From: Pseudarthrobacter sp. GA104
GTDB taxonomy: Bacteria > Actinomycetota > Actinomycetes > Actinomycetales > Micrococcaceae
Direction: 5' to 3'
DNA length: 64,000 bases
Assembly: GCF_009741265.1 (NCBI RefSeq)
Contig: NZ_WOWL01000001.1
Span: 124,001 to 188,000, forward strand
The notes below the pieces were generated by a model, which searched no databases, was not told the DNA's origin, and saw only the letters and a list, made by a program, of their open reading frames with translations. Made by a program: the position numbers and the translations under genes. Shown here one piece after another: positions 26,904 to 35,844 of the stretch. The stretch's first letter is position 1. The number at the start of each line of letters is the position of its first letter.

Positions 26904-27838
26904 GGTTGTGGACTCGCTGCCGAAAGTAGGGTCTGGAAATCAGTTCGCCTCCCATAAGAGGCCTGAGCGCCCCGGTGCTGGGCAGCCCATGCTCCCGCCA
27001 GGGCCCCTGTCATGGCCGCCTCAACCAAGGTGCAACCAGCCGCCAGTTCAGCAGCGACGGCGCCCATAAAGGCGTCTCCACATCCTGTGGTATCAACTGC
27101 CTTAACCTGAACGGCGTCGATGCAGGTTACGAAGGCTGCCTGGTCCCCCGGTTCAAAGACCACCGCCCCCGTCTTGCCTCTGGTCACTATTGCGTATGTG
27201 GGCCCGAGGTCCAGGATTCGACTTGCGTAGTAGTCCCACCCTTGACTCAGGTCCTGCTCCCCCAGGAGCGCGAGCATCTCGCCTTCATTGACGATCAGCA
27301 CCTCAACGTTGGCAAGAAGCTGTGCGGGAAGTGCCTGCATGGGAGATGCGTTGAGCAGGAATGGTGCGCCGGCGGACGCGGCTCGTTCGGCGACGGAAAT
27401 CACTGTTGGAAGGGGCACTTCGAGTGCCATCACAACAATCGGGGCGCCTTCGAGGTCCATGTCAGGGACGTCAGCAGATGTGAGGGTCGCGTTGGCGCCA
27501 GGGGACACGATGATCGTGTTTTCGCCGTCCTGGTTTACTGCGATCAGCGCTGCGCCGGTGCTTTTGTCAGGGCTGCGTCGTACCCGGGAAATGTCGACGC
27601 CTTTTGCTGCGGCCTCAATAATGAGGCGGTCACCCAGTTCGTCTGCACCCACGACACCCACCAGACTTACGTCCGCTCCGAGGAGCGCCGCCGCTGTTGC
27701 CTGATTAGAGGATTTGCCGCCGGGTTCTGTCCTTAAATCGGTCCCCAGAACGGTTTCGCCGGGGGAAGGGAATCCCCCGACTGTGGTCGTGAGGTCGGCA
27801 TTCATCGACCCCACGACCAGTACTTTCACCTCGGGCAT
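26900..27838 (-). CDS. Ribokinase-like PfkB carbohydrate kinase
   Basis: The 312-residue protein has VVGSMNADLTTTVGGFPSPG, PGGKSSNQATAAALLGADVS and DTTGCGDAFMG with the catalytic Asp, all ribokinase features. GAAAGG lies upstream of the ATG. It overlaps the glycerate kinase start by 4 bases. It resembles the kinase at 24258-25268, so two ribokinase-type enzymes flank the boundary of the two nucleoside units. Confidence 0.88.
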   Translation of the reverse strand: MPEVKVLVVGSMNADLTTTVGGFPSPGETVLGTDLRTEPGGKSSNQATAAALLGADVSLVGVVGADELGDRLIIEAAAKGVDISRVRRSPDKSTGAALIAVNQDGENTIIVSPGANATLTSADVPDMDLEGAPIVVMALEVPLPTVISVAERAASAGAPFLLNASPMQALPAQLLANVEVLIVNEGEMLALLGEQDLSQGWDYYASRILDLGPTYAIVTRGKTGAVVFEPGDQAAFVTCIDAVQVKAVDTTGCGDAFMGAVAAELAAGCTLVEAAMTGALAGAWAAQHRGAQASYGRRTDFQTLLSAASPQP

Positions 27839-27878
27839 CTGTCATTCGCCTTTCTGTCTAAGAACTTCGATGGACCAA

Positions 27879-28646
27879 TCAGGAAACCGGCATGAAGACA
27901 GTCAGCCCGCCGTCAACAATCAGTTGCTGCCCCGTGACGTAGCTGGCTTCTTCGCTGCTGAAGAACCTCACGGCGTGTGCTATCTCTTCCGGGCGTCCTA
28001 CTCGGCCGATCGGGATCTTCGTTCCTGCTGTTTCAAGGCCTTCGCGGCCGAATGAATTTGTGCTGTCCTGGGTCTGCGCCGTGTCGATTACCCCTGGAAT
28101 GACCGAGTTGACCCGAATTCCACGGGGGGCCAGCTCTACCGCGAGGGCCTTGCAGAGGCCCAAAACTCCTGCTTTGGCCGCCGTGTAGTGGGCGTGGTCG
28201 GCCCACCCGTAGACGCCTCCGGAGATGGAAGAAATGCCCACCAGGGCGCCGCCGTGGTCCATGCGGGAGGCGGCGCTGCGGAAGAGGCGCATGACCCCAC
28301 CCAGGTCGACCGACATCAGGTCGTTCCAGGCCTCGTCGGTGAGTTCGTGAAGCGGGTGCAACCGGACGATTCCTGCGTTGGCGACTGCTATGTCAAGGCG
28401 CCCCCATTCGTCGACCGCGCGCTGGGCGAAGCTATCCACCTCGTCGGCGCTGCGTACGTCGAGTTCGTGGACGACGCCTTCTCCCCCGGCTTCTTTAACT
28501 AGGTTGAGGGTCTCGTAGGGGTCATGGGGATCGCCGGGAAACGAGCCGATGACGGATCGGATTCCTGCCTTCGCAAAAGCCACTGCGGTGGCTCGGCCGA
28601 TGCCGCTCGCGGCACCTGTGATGACCGCGGTCTTGAAATTTGTCAT
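27879..28646 (-). CDS. Short-chain dehydrogenase/reductase
   Basis: The 255-residue protein has the NAD(P)-binding TGAASGIGRA motif (residues 11-20), NAG, the catalytic Ser (GISSISG) and YTAAK (Tyr-Lys). It is a classical SDR. AGAAGGAACC precedes the start. Substrate is unknown; its place between a hydrolase and a ribokinase suggests oxidation or reduction of a sugar, polyol or hydroxy acid from the imported compound. Confidence 0.87.
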   Translation of the reverse strand: MTNFKTAVITGAASGIGRATAVAFAKAGIRSVIGSFPGDPHDPYETLNLVKEAGGEGVVHELDVRSADEVDSFAQRAVDEWGRLDIAVANAGIVRLHPLHELTDEAWNDLMSVDLGGVMRLFRSAASRMDHGGALVGISSISGGVYGWADHAHYTAAKAGVLGLCKALAVELAPRGIRVNSVIPGVIDTAQTQDSTNSFGREGLETAGTKIPIGRVGRPEEIAHAVRFFSSEEASYVTGQQLIVDGGLTVFMPVS

Positions 28647-28663
28647 GGTTCCTTCTTGGGTGG

Positions 28664-29842
28664 TTACTGGTGTGAGCGGCTGATCCGCCGCAGTGTTGTG
28701 GGGTAATGGGACAAGGGGACACCGCCGGTTTCACTGACGACGTAGGTGTTGGCGACCCCCGCTGACTCCTGCCCGCCCTCACACACAAGGCTCGGGTGCA
28801 AGGCGATGGCCTCGCCGTCGAGCAGTGTCCACGCGGACCCGTTGGTGATGGGTAGGGGTATCTCATCCAGACCAATGCAGTGTCCGAATCCGATGGTGTG
28901 ACGCCCTTGCCTGGCCAGGAATCCCGCGACGGCGCTGGCCTGGTGTCCGCCACGGAGGTAGCTGGCGGCACCGTCAAGAGCTTTCACGGTCTGGTCGGCG
29001 AGCATGAGGCGCTGGGTGCTCACGTCGCCCAGGGCGAACAATGCACCGAGTTCGACCCAATGCCCATCGGCCGCGGCGGTTTCGATGAAAACGGTGACCA
29101 GGTCCCCGTCCAAGATTGGCCTGTCGGCGGGGTGCTGGCCATGGAAGTCGTTCGCGGCGACATGGATGATGTCAAAGAGCGAGCCGTGGGAACGCAGATA
29201 GTGCGCGATGGCACCGGCGACGTCTGCTTCGGTGCCGTCGCTCCGCAGCCGGTGTGCTGCAGCTTCCATTGCGCCCTCGGCCCTGGCCATGGAACGGCGA
29301 AGCTGCTCTGTCTTAGTCGTCTCCGGTTGCCGGCGCAGTGATTCCAGAATGCCGAAGGCGTCGATGACCTGGGTCCCGGGCCCCAGGTCCGCAAGGATGC
29401 CGTCGTGGTCTTTATGGAGCAGACCATTCTCATCGGAGGCGGCCAATCCAACAGTCCCGGGACCTGTGGCTGCGGCAATTTCCTTATACAGCGTTGCCTC
29501 GGGGCCTTTGCCCGGGGTGCGGACGATAACTCCAGGTGCAAGTAAGTGGTCCATCAGGACGTAACGGGCAGCCTGGGCCGAGGATGCGATCACCTCCGGC
29601 ACACCTCCCCGGGCAATCACAACGAACAATCCCTTGTTACTGGGAATGTGCCCGATGAGGTGTGCGATGTTGCCGTAATGAGCAACCTGTCCTCGCCCAT
29701 GGACGACCAATGCGTCCAGCCCCTCGCTTTCGAGCGTTTCCCACACCGCCTGCCAGCGCGCCTGGTACGGAACCTGTTCGCCGGTCAGCAAGACGCGCGC
29801 AAACTGTCGACGAGCGGGAAGTCGTGGTGGTGTGTGGACCAC
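28664..29842 (-). CDS. Creatinase-like M24-family protein lacking the metal ligands
   Basis: The pita-bread C-terminal domain of the M24 family is recognisable (FHGQHPADRPILDGDLVTV, GFGHCIGLDEIPLP). Of the five metal ligands of methionine aminopeptidase, only the His of GFGHCIG is kept: the Asp pair becomes Phe and Glu, and the two late Glu become His and Ala or Asn. Creatinase, a metal-free C-N hydrolase, shows similar losses, so hydrolysis of a small nitrogen compound is more plausible than peptide cleavage. The start is uncertain: GTG 29842 overlaps the upstream gene by 58 bases, while TTG 29791 overlaps by 7. Confidence 0.75.
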   Translation of the reverse strand: MVHTPPRLPARRQFARVLLTGEQVPYQARWQAVWETLESEGLDALVVHGRGQVAHYGNIAHLIGHIPSNKGLFVVIARGGVPEVIASSAQAARYVLMDHLLAPGVIVRTPGKGPEATLYKEIAAATGPGTVGLAASDENGLLHKDHDGILADLGPGTQVIDAFGILESLRRQPETTKTEQLRRSMARAEGAMEAAAHRLRSDGTEADVAGAIAHYLRSHGSLFDIIHVAANDFHGQHPADRPILDGDLVTVFIETAAADGHWVELGALFALGDVSTQRLMLADQTVKALDGAASYLRGGHQASAVAGFLARQGRHTIGFGHCIGLDEIPLPITNGSAWTLLDGEAIALHPSLVCEGGQESAGVANTYVVSETGGVPLSHYPTTLRRISRSHQ

Positions 29843-30714
29843 CAGTCTGCGATGTCGTTTCGCCGGGCGAACCAGACGCCGCCCTTGTGCTGGGCGTAGG
29901 TGATGAACTCACGCAAAGCCGACGTGCGGGCGGCCTGGCCAACGAGCCTTGGGTGCAGCCCGATGGACATCATCTTGGGGAAGCCACGTTCGCCTTCGAG
30001 CCACAGTTCGTCGAAGGCACGTTTGATGTAGTCCAGGAACTCCGAGGGATTTTTGGACCCCTGGGAGTCGTTGTAGGTCTGGGAATACGGTACGACGAGG
30101 TGCTCCTTGCCGTTGACCGTGGTGAAGTACGGAAGGTCGTCGTTGTAGGCGTCGCAGTCAAAGGCGAAGCCTCCTTCCTCGACGACGAGCTCACGGGTGT
30201 TCACGGAGGGTCCGTACCGGCAGTACCAGCCGGTGGGCCGGCTGCCCCATGTCTTTTCGAAGGATTCCACGGCCAGGCGGATGTGTTCGCGTTCCTCATC
30301 CCGGCTCAGGCGCCAATGTTCTTCCCATCTCCAGCCGTGTGAGACGAGGTCATGTCCGGCCCGGCTGGCGCAGGCGGCGACGGCGGGATTTTTCTCAAAG
30401 GCCACCGCGCAGCCGAAGAAGGTTGCAGGCACGTGAAGCTCATCGAAGAGCCTCAGGAGCCGCCAGATGCCGGCCCTGCTCCCGTACTCGTACATCGATT
30501 CCTGTGCCAGGTCGCGAACGTGCGCCGGAAACCGGTAGCCGGAGTCGCCCAGCACGTCGTTCTCGCAGTCTCCTGCAGCGTAGGAGTACTCGGAGCCTTC
30601 CTCGTAGTTCACGACAATGTTGACTGCGATGTTGGCATTGTCCGGCCAGGTGACTTTCGGGATGTGCGCCCCGTAGCCGACCAGGTCACGAGGGGGTCCT
30701 GTAGGCGTTGTCAT
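29785..30714 (-). CDS. PuuE-like allantoinase/polysaccharide-deacetylase-family amidohydrolase
   Basis: The ATG at 30714 shares its A with the SDR stop (TGATG), giving 309 residues. NIVVNYEEGSEYSYAAGD, SHGWRWEEHW and GWYCRYGPSVNTRELV match the metal-independent allantoinase PuuE group of the polysaccharide deacetylase superfamily. PuuE opens the hydantoin ring of allantoin. Together with the dihydropyrimidinase-like enzyme upstream, this suggests successive ring-opening or deamidating steps on a heterocyclic base. The exact substrate is not proven. Confidence 0.83.
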   Translation of the reverse strand: MTTPTGPPRDLVGYGAHIPKVTWPDNANIAVNIVVNYEEGSEYSYAAGDCENDVLGDSGYRFPAHVRDLAQESMYEYGSRAGIWRLLRLFDELHVPATFFGCAVAFEKNPAVAACASRAGHDLVSHGWRWEEHWRLSRDEEREHIRLAVESFEKTWGSRPTGWYCRYGPSVNTRELVVEEGGFAFDCDAYNDDLPYFTTVNGKEHLVVPYSQTYNDSQGSKNPSEFLDYIKRAFDELWLEGERGFPKMMSIGLHPRLVGQAARTSALREFITYAQHKGGVWFARRNDIADWWSTHHHDFPLVDSLRASC

Positions 30715-31499
30715 CAGTACGCCATCCATCCGCCGTCAACCAAGAGGTTATGTCCCGAGATGTAGCTGCAGTCATCTGATGCCAGGAACAGGGCTGCGCC
30801 TGCCACGTCTTCGGCCCGGCCCAGCCTTGGGAAGGGCGTGCGGGACCGTGAGTACTCGAGGACAGGGTCGGTCATATCGACCTCGCCGGGATGGGTGCCG
30901 GTGATGATTCGGCCCGGGGCGATGCCGTTGACGATGATTCCATGTTTGGCATAGTCGACGGCGAGCTGCCGGGTCATCTGGATCATTCCGCCTTTGCTGA
31001 CTGCATAGGCGAAGAAATCAGGCGGACCGACGAGACCATGTTGGGACGCGACGTTGATCACCCGGCCGCGGACTTCACCGATGGGCTCCTGGTCCATCAT
31101 TTGACGGATGCCGCGTTTACAGCTGAGAAACTGCCCCCGGAGGTTCACGTCCATGAGACGGTCCCAGTCTTCTTCACTTGTGTCGAGTACGGAGGAGGAG
31201 AACACCAGGCCGGCGTTGTTGACCACGATGTCCAGACGTCCGTACTCGTCAACGGCGCGGTTCACGAGTCTGTCGACGGCCGCGGCGTCCGAGACGTCAG
31301 TCTGCTGGAATACCGCGGTCCCGTTTTCGGCCGTGATCAGGTCGGCTGTGGGTCTTTCGTCGTCACCGCTCCAGATGGGGTCTTCCCGGATGTCGCTGAC
31401 CACGACATTCGCCCCCTCGCGGGCGAAGCGGAGTGCGATGGCCCGCCCGATTCCGGAGGAGCTTCCGGTGACGATTGCTGTGCGGCCTGCGAGGCGCAT
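30714..31499 (-). CDS. Short-chain dehydrogenase/reductase
   Basis: The 261-residue classical SDR has TGSSSGIGRA (residues 11-20), NNAG, INVASQHG (catalytic Ser) and YAVSK. It differs from the SDR at 27879 and is followed by the PuuE-like gene with TGATG coupling. It likely oxidises a sugar- or hydroxy-containing intermediate with NAD(P); the substrate is not predictable. Confidence 0.87.
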   Translation of the reverse strand: MRLAGRTAIVTGSSSGIGRAIALRFAREGANVVVSDIREDPIWSGDDERPTADLITAENGTAVFQQTDVSDAAAVDRLVNRAVDEYGRLDIVVNNAGLVFSSSVLDTSEEDWDRLMDVNLRGQFLSCKRGIRQMMDQEPIGEVRGRVINVASQHGLVGPPDFFAYAVSKGGMIQMTRQLAVDYAKHGIIVNGIAPGRIITGTHPGEVDMTDPVLEYSRSRTPFPRLGRAEDVAGAALFLASDDCSYISGHNLLVDGGWMAY

Positions 31500-31533
31500 G
31501 GGGTTAAGCCTTTCTTTTGGCGAGCAAGGGGTG

Positions 31534-31567
31534 CCGTCCCGGCCTGCCGAGGCGCAGGCCGGGACGG
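31534..31567 (-). terminator. Intercistronic hairpin in the minus-strand operon
   Basis: A perfect 14-bp stem (CCGTCCCGGCCTGC and its complement at 31554-31567) has a 6-base loop and lies between the nucleoside hydrolase and the downstream SDR. No T-tract is seen on either strand. It probably tunes expression within the operon rather than ending it. Confidence 0.6.
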
Positions 31568-31581
31568 ACGGGGTGTGTCAG

Positions 31582-32532
31582 CTAGCTGACTTGCTTGATG
31601 GCGTCGATGATGAGGTCCCAGAAAGCGTCGAAGTCCAAAGTGGTGGCTGCGAGGTTGTTGAAGGGCAGGCCGTAGGCTCCGAGAAAGTCGGTAACGGTTT
31701 CGCCGTAGGTCCATTTACCCTGTGTTTCGACAGCGATGAAGGCTTCTTTCACGCCGACAACGGAGGGGTTGATGACGCGGGCGACTGCACAGGCATCGTG
31801 GATTGGCGGGTAGGGCATCTTCCACACGGAGTCGTAGTTTGCGCCGAAGAAGTCGAGCCATTCGACCACTACTTGGGAAATGGGTGTTCCGATCGCGCGA
31901 ATCCGTTCCTTCACCTCAGGGGTGGCGACTGCCTGGTGAGTCAGGTCCAGGCCGACCATTGTTACCTGCCACTCTGCGGCGAAAACGGCTGCGGCAGCTT
32001 CGGGGTCCGCCAGGATGTTGAACTCGGCCGCGGGCGTGGCGTTTCCCTGGGTGTACGCCCCGCCCATGAGGACGACTTCCTTTACACGGGCAATGATTTT
32101 TGGTTCCAGCCGCATGGCCAGGGCGATGTTGGTCAGTGGGCCGGTGGGAACGAGGGTGTACTCGTCCTGTTCCCCTGCCATGACGAGGTCAATGATGAGT
32201 TGTGCGGCGTGGCGGGGATCGAGCTCCATCGCGGGTTCCGGCAGCTCCGGGCCGTCCAGCCCGGAGACACCATGGACGGATCCGGCGATCACTTCGCCGT
32301 CGGTGATCTGTTCGCGCACCAGGGGGAATTCGGCGCCGGCGGCGATCGGGATGTTCGTAGCGCCGACCAGTGTGGCTACTCGTTGTGCGTTATAGGTTGT
32401 TTTTGCCAGGACCTGGTTGCCTGCCACGGAGGTGATGGCGGCCAGTTCAACGTCAGGGTTTCCCTGTGCGAGGAGGATAGCGATGGCGTCGTCGTGCCCG
32501 GGGTCAACGTCGAGGATGATTTTCTTGGTCAT
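31582..32532 (-). CDS. Inosine-uridine preferring nucleoside hydrolase (IUNH), copy 2
   Basis: The 316-residue protein starts MTKKIILDVDPGHDDAIAIL, with the calcium-binding Asp cluster at residues 8-15, and has PPIHDACAVARVI near the C-terminus. It closely resembles copy 1 at 21743-22693 throughout. AGGAG precedes the start. It lies directly downstream of the two ABC permease genes, so an imported nucleoside or nucleoside-like compound would be cleaved here. Confidence 0.92.
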   Translation of the reverse strand: MTKKIILDVDPGHDDAIAILLAQGNPDVELAAITSVAGNQVLAKTTYNAQRVATLVGATNIPIAAGAEFPLVREQITDGEVIAGSVHGVSGLDGPELPEPAMELDPRHAAQLIIDLVMAGEQDEYTLVPTGPLTNIALAMRLEPKIIARVKEVVLMGGAYTQGNATPAAEFNILADPEAAAAVFAAEWQVTMVGLDLTHQAVATPEVKERIRAIGTPISQVVVEWLDFFGANYDSVWKMPYPPIHDACAVARVINPSVVGVKEAFIAVETQGKWTYGETVTDFLGAYGLPFNNLAATTLDFDAFWDLIIDAIKQVS

Positions 32533-32564
32533 TTTTTAGCTCCTGGAAGGTATTTGTATCGGGC

Positions 32565-33494
32565 TTACTTCAATCCGGTCCGGGCGAGCCCGGGGATGAA
32601 GAGTCGTTGAAGGAAGATGAACAGAATTAGCAGGGGGATGGTGGCCACGGAGGCTCCCGCGAACGTCAGGCCCCAGTTTGGCAGTGCCCCGGGAGACACG
32701 GACTGGGCGACGGCGACCTGCACGAGCGTGTTCTCTGTGCTCTGGATGGCCACGAGGGGCCAAAGGAATCCGTTCCACGAGAACAGGAAAATCATCAGCA
32801 CAAACGTGACCAGGTCCACCCTGACTACAGGGAGAATGACTGACCAGAAGATCCGGAAGTGCCCGGCGCCATCGAGTTTGGCTGCCTCGTCGAGTTCCAG
32901 GGGAACCGCTTCGAAGGACTGACGGAGCAGGAACAACCCGAACGCGCTGGCGATCCAGGGAACGCCGACGGCGAGAAGGGTGTCCTGCAGGCTCATGGCG
33001 GAGATCAGCTGGTACAGCGGGACGACGAGTGCTTCGGCCGGAAGCATGAACGTGGCAAGTATGACTGCGAACACCGCGTTACGGCCCTTGAAGGCGATTC
33101 TGGTCAGCGCGTAGGCCGCCAAGGTACACAGTATGAGTGAGGCCACCACCTGGAATGCTGCGACCAGGAACGAGTTCAGCAGGGCGCGGCCTACGCCCCG
33201 GTCAACGAACAATTCTTGGAGGTTCTCAAAGGTCACGGCGAGTGGGACAAACGTCTTCCAACTAAGCGGACTGATGTCCGCGAAGATGCTCGATTGGCTC
33301 TTTAGGCCTGAGACGAACATCCATTCATAGGGCAGGACGAAAGCCATCAGAATTGCTATGACGACGACCGTTGTCCAGATCCGCTGCCATAGCCGGACGG
33401 GCACGCGACTCCGGCCGGTCCTATCGTCGTTTCCGCGCGTGCCGTCCCCGGCTCCGGCGTCGTCCGACACGCGTTGTGATGTCAGCTGTGTCAT
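32565..33494 (-). CDS. ABC transporter permease, MalG-like
   Basis: The 309-residue protein has a polar N-terminus, about six membrane segments and the EAA loop (EAAKLDGAGHFRIFWSVILP). It resembles CUT1 MalG-type permeases and begins 2 bases after the partner permease ends. CUT1 systems usually carry oligosaccharides; here the neighbours imply a nucleoside or glycoside ligand. No ATPase gene is present. Confidence 0.9.
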   Translation of the reverse strand: MTQLTSQRVSDDAGAGDGTRGNDDRTGRSRVPVRLWQRIWTTVVVIAILMAFVLPYEWMFVSGLKSQSSIFADISPLSWKTFVPLAVTFENLQELFVDRGVGRALLNSFLVAAFQVVASLILCTLAAYALTRIAFKGRNAVFAVILATFMLPAEALVVPLYQLISAMSLQDTLLAVGVPWIASAFGLFLLRQSFEAVPLELDEAAKLDGAGHFRIFWSVILPVVRVDLVTFVLMIFLFSWNGFLWPLVAIQSTENTLVQVAVAQSVSPGALPNWGLTFAGASVATIPLLILFIFLQRLFIPGLARTGLK

Positions 33495-33495
33495 C

Positions 33496-34410
33496 TCAGT
33501 AGTCCCATCGGGTTCGGAGAAGTCTCATTTGGATGAGGCTGATGGTGATGGCTCCGACCAACAGCAGAACCGACAGTGCTGAAGCGAAGCCCGGGTCCTG
33601 CAGCGTGAAGGCCTGTTTGTAGATTTCGTAAACGAGCAGGTTGGTGGTGCCTCCCGGGGCGCCTTGAGTCATGACGTAGGCCGGCGTGAACGACTGAAGC
33701 GCAAAGACAGTCATGATGACCACGACCATGACCGTCGTCCTGGACAGCAGCGGGATCACGATCAAAAACGTCCGCTTCAGCCCCCCAGCGCCGTCGAGGA
33801 CCGATGCCTCCATGACGTCCCCGGGAATGGACTGCAAACCGCCGAGGTAGAGGATGGCGGCCATCCCAACTTGCTGCCAAACACTCATGATGATGATCGA
33901 CGGCAAAGCCAAAGCCCGGTCGGTTAGGAACGAGGCGGTACCAAGCCCCAGAGAATTCAGGACGGCGTTGACGAGTCCTTCATTGGCCAGCAGGAAATTC
34001 CACAGGGTAGCGACAACAACGGATGAGGTGATAACCGGGAGGAACACCGCTGTCCGAAGAATTCCCCTGCCTGGAAGGGGCTGATTGAGATAAGTGGCCA
34101 AGAGGAAGCCCAGCGGAATGATCAGGACAACCATTCCGACCGCAAAGATCAGCGTGACCCCTATAGTTTGAAGGGCGGCTGGATCGCTGAAGATCCGGGC
34201 GAAGTTCTCCAGCCCCACGAACGTCTGCAGGTCCGGGTTGATAAGTGTGTAACTGAAAAGGCTGTTTTTGATCAGGAGTGCAACAGGGGCGTATTGAAAT
34301 ATTGCGAGGATGATGAGGAACGGGGCCAGGAAGCCGGCCGCGACGAGTAATTCCCGCCGCGACCGCTTCCTTCCAGTTCCACGAACGGGCCTCGTCGTCG
34401 TGGATAACAT
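33496..34410 (-). CDS. ABC transporter permease, MalF-like
   Basis: The 304-residue protein has about six membrane segments and the EAA loop (MEASVLDGAGGLKRTFLIVIP). A GGAGAG site precedes the ATG. It follows the binding-protein gene by 11 bases and is followed by the MalG-like gene with 1 base between, so the three form the importer. Confidence 0.9.
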   Translation of the reverse strand: MLSTTTRPVRGTGRKRSRRELLVAAGFLAPFLIILAIFQYAPVALLIKNSLFSYTLINPDLQTFVGLENFARIFSDPAALQTIGVTLIFAVGMVVLIIPLGFLLATYLNQPLPGRGILRTAVFLPVITSSVVVATLWNFLLANEGLVNAVLNSLGLGTASFLTDRALALPSIIIMSVWQQVGMAAILYLGGLQSIPGDVMEASVLDGAGGLKRTFLIVIPLLSRTTVMVVVIMTVFALQSFTPAYVMTQGAPGGTTNLLVYEIYKQAFTLQDPGFASALSVLLLVGAITISLIQMRLLRTRWDY

Positions 34411-34421
34411 GGATGCTCTCC

Positions 34422-35771
34422 TTATCGGGACATCAGCGGCGTCAGCTTGGACACAGCCTGGTCCAGCTCGCCCTCGGGATCGCCGCCATAGGCGATGTTT
34501 TTCAGCGCGTTCTCAACGATCTGGCTGTACTGGGAGAAGTGCGTAGTGGGCGGCCGCGGCTGGCCCCACTTCTCCAGCTCGTTGTAGAACAGACTCTGCG
34601 GGGGCTCCTGGAATTCCGGCAGGTCTTTATAGACGCTGTTCAGCGTGGGGAGACGGCCGTTTTTCTGGTTATATTCCTTGGCTGCCGAACCCGTGCTCAC
34701 GGCAACCACAAACTTCGCGGCCGCATCTGCCTGCTTCGATTTCGCGGACGCCGCAACAGTGATCGCACCCGTATGAACGATCGGGGTCTTGATGTAGGGC
34801 AGCGGTGCCACACCCCAGTCGAAGGACACCTTCGCGTCCTTCAAGGGCTGGACCTGCCCCGCGTGGAACATGTCAAAACAGGCTTTGCCGTCCAGGAATG
34901 CATTGGGCCGCCCGGTCTTGGAAGTGACCGCCTTATCACCGTTGTACAGGGACTGATAGAAGCCGGCCGCTTTAACAGCTTCGGGCGTGTTCAGCCAGCC
35001 GTCCACCTCTTTACCATCAGGAGAGATGGCGTAGAAGGTCTTGTACGCTGACGAATCACTGGGCGCTTTAGGGTCACCGGCGCTGCGAAGATACAACAGG
35101 TCGCTGTAAACCGGCCCGGGTGTGCCCGAACCCAACTGCGTCGGGGCGAGCCCGTAAACCGTTGGGTTGCCAGGTGTTCCCTGTTGGCATTTGAGCATGG
35201 CATCGCGGGCCTGTTCCCAGGTCCAGGCCTTATCCAGGGTCGTGGGGACGGTGATGCCGGCCTGGTCAGTCAGGGTCTTGTTGTAGTACAGGCCTAAGGC
35301 GTCCTGCTGCACGCCCATGGTGTAGACCTTGCCCTCGTAGCTGCCCTCTGTGAGGGTTGCCGGCAGGACATCATCCTTCCACCCCTCAGGCAGATACTTG
35401 TCGAGGGGAAGCAGCACGCCCTTGGACGCATAGTTCGCGGTCTCCGGCATGTCATAGCCGTAAATGTCTGGCGCGTTGGCCGAGGAGCTGAGGACACTCA
35501 CCTTGTCGGCATACTGGCCGAACGGCACATCGGTGACGTCGAAGGTGACGCACCCGTTGGTCTTGGTCGTGTAGTCGGCCATCTGAGAGTCGGTTGGCAC
35601 GTTTGTGGTGGACCGTAGAACCTTGAGTTTGGCTGACCCGTCGGGGCAGTTGGCGCTGGTGGCCGGGGAACTGGGTGAGCAGGCAACCACGGATGAGGCC
35701 AGGGCCCCAATCGCAAGTGTTGTAAGGATCAAACGGCTTGTCCGCCGTCGTGATGTAAAGTTGGTGTACAA
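34422..35771 (-). CDS. Extracellular solute-binding lipoprotein
   Basis: TTG 35771, five bases after AAGGAG, starts a 449-residue protein with a basic N-terminus, a hydrophobic segment and a lipobox (SVVAC, Cys31). The mature part resembles CUT1 binding proteins (MADYTTKTNGCVTFDVTDVP, YGYDMPETANYASKGVLLPL). Its neighbours are nucleoside hydrolases and ring-opening enzymes rather than glycosidases, so the ligand may be a nucleoside or N-glycoside. Confidence 0.87.
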   Translation of the reverse strand: MYTNFTSRRRTSRLILTTLAIGALASSVVACSPSSPATSANCPDGSAKLKVLRSTTNVPTDSQMADYTTKTNGCVTFDVTDVPFGQYADKVSVLSSSANAPDIYGYDMPETANYASKGVLLPLDKYLPEGWKDDVLPATLTEGSYEGKVYTMGVQQDALGLYYNKTLTDQAGITVPTTLDKAWTWEQARDAMLKCQQGTPGNPTVYGLAPTQLGSGTPGPVYSDLLYLRSAGDPKAPSDSSAYKTFYAISPDGKEVDGWLNTPEAVKAAGFYQSLYNGDKAVTSKTGRPNAFLDGKACFDMFHAGQVQPLKDAKVSFDWGVAPLPYIKTPIVHTGAITVAASAKSKQADAAAKFVVAVSTGSAAKEYNQKNGRLPTLNSVYKDLPEFQEPPQSLFYNELEKWGQPRPPTTHFSQYSQIVENALKNIAYGGDPEGELDQAVSKLTPLMSR

Positions 35772-35844
35772 AGTAACTCCTTGTTTCTGGCGTGGGAGGG
35801 TGTTCGTTTCCTAGGCATTCACCCTCCGCGTGGGGACTAGCTGC

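Noticed and set aside
31108..32610. A 500-codon plus-strand frame
   Set aside because: Antisense to the SDR and nucleoside hydrolase genes, with shadow composition and no recognisable motif.
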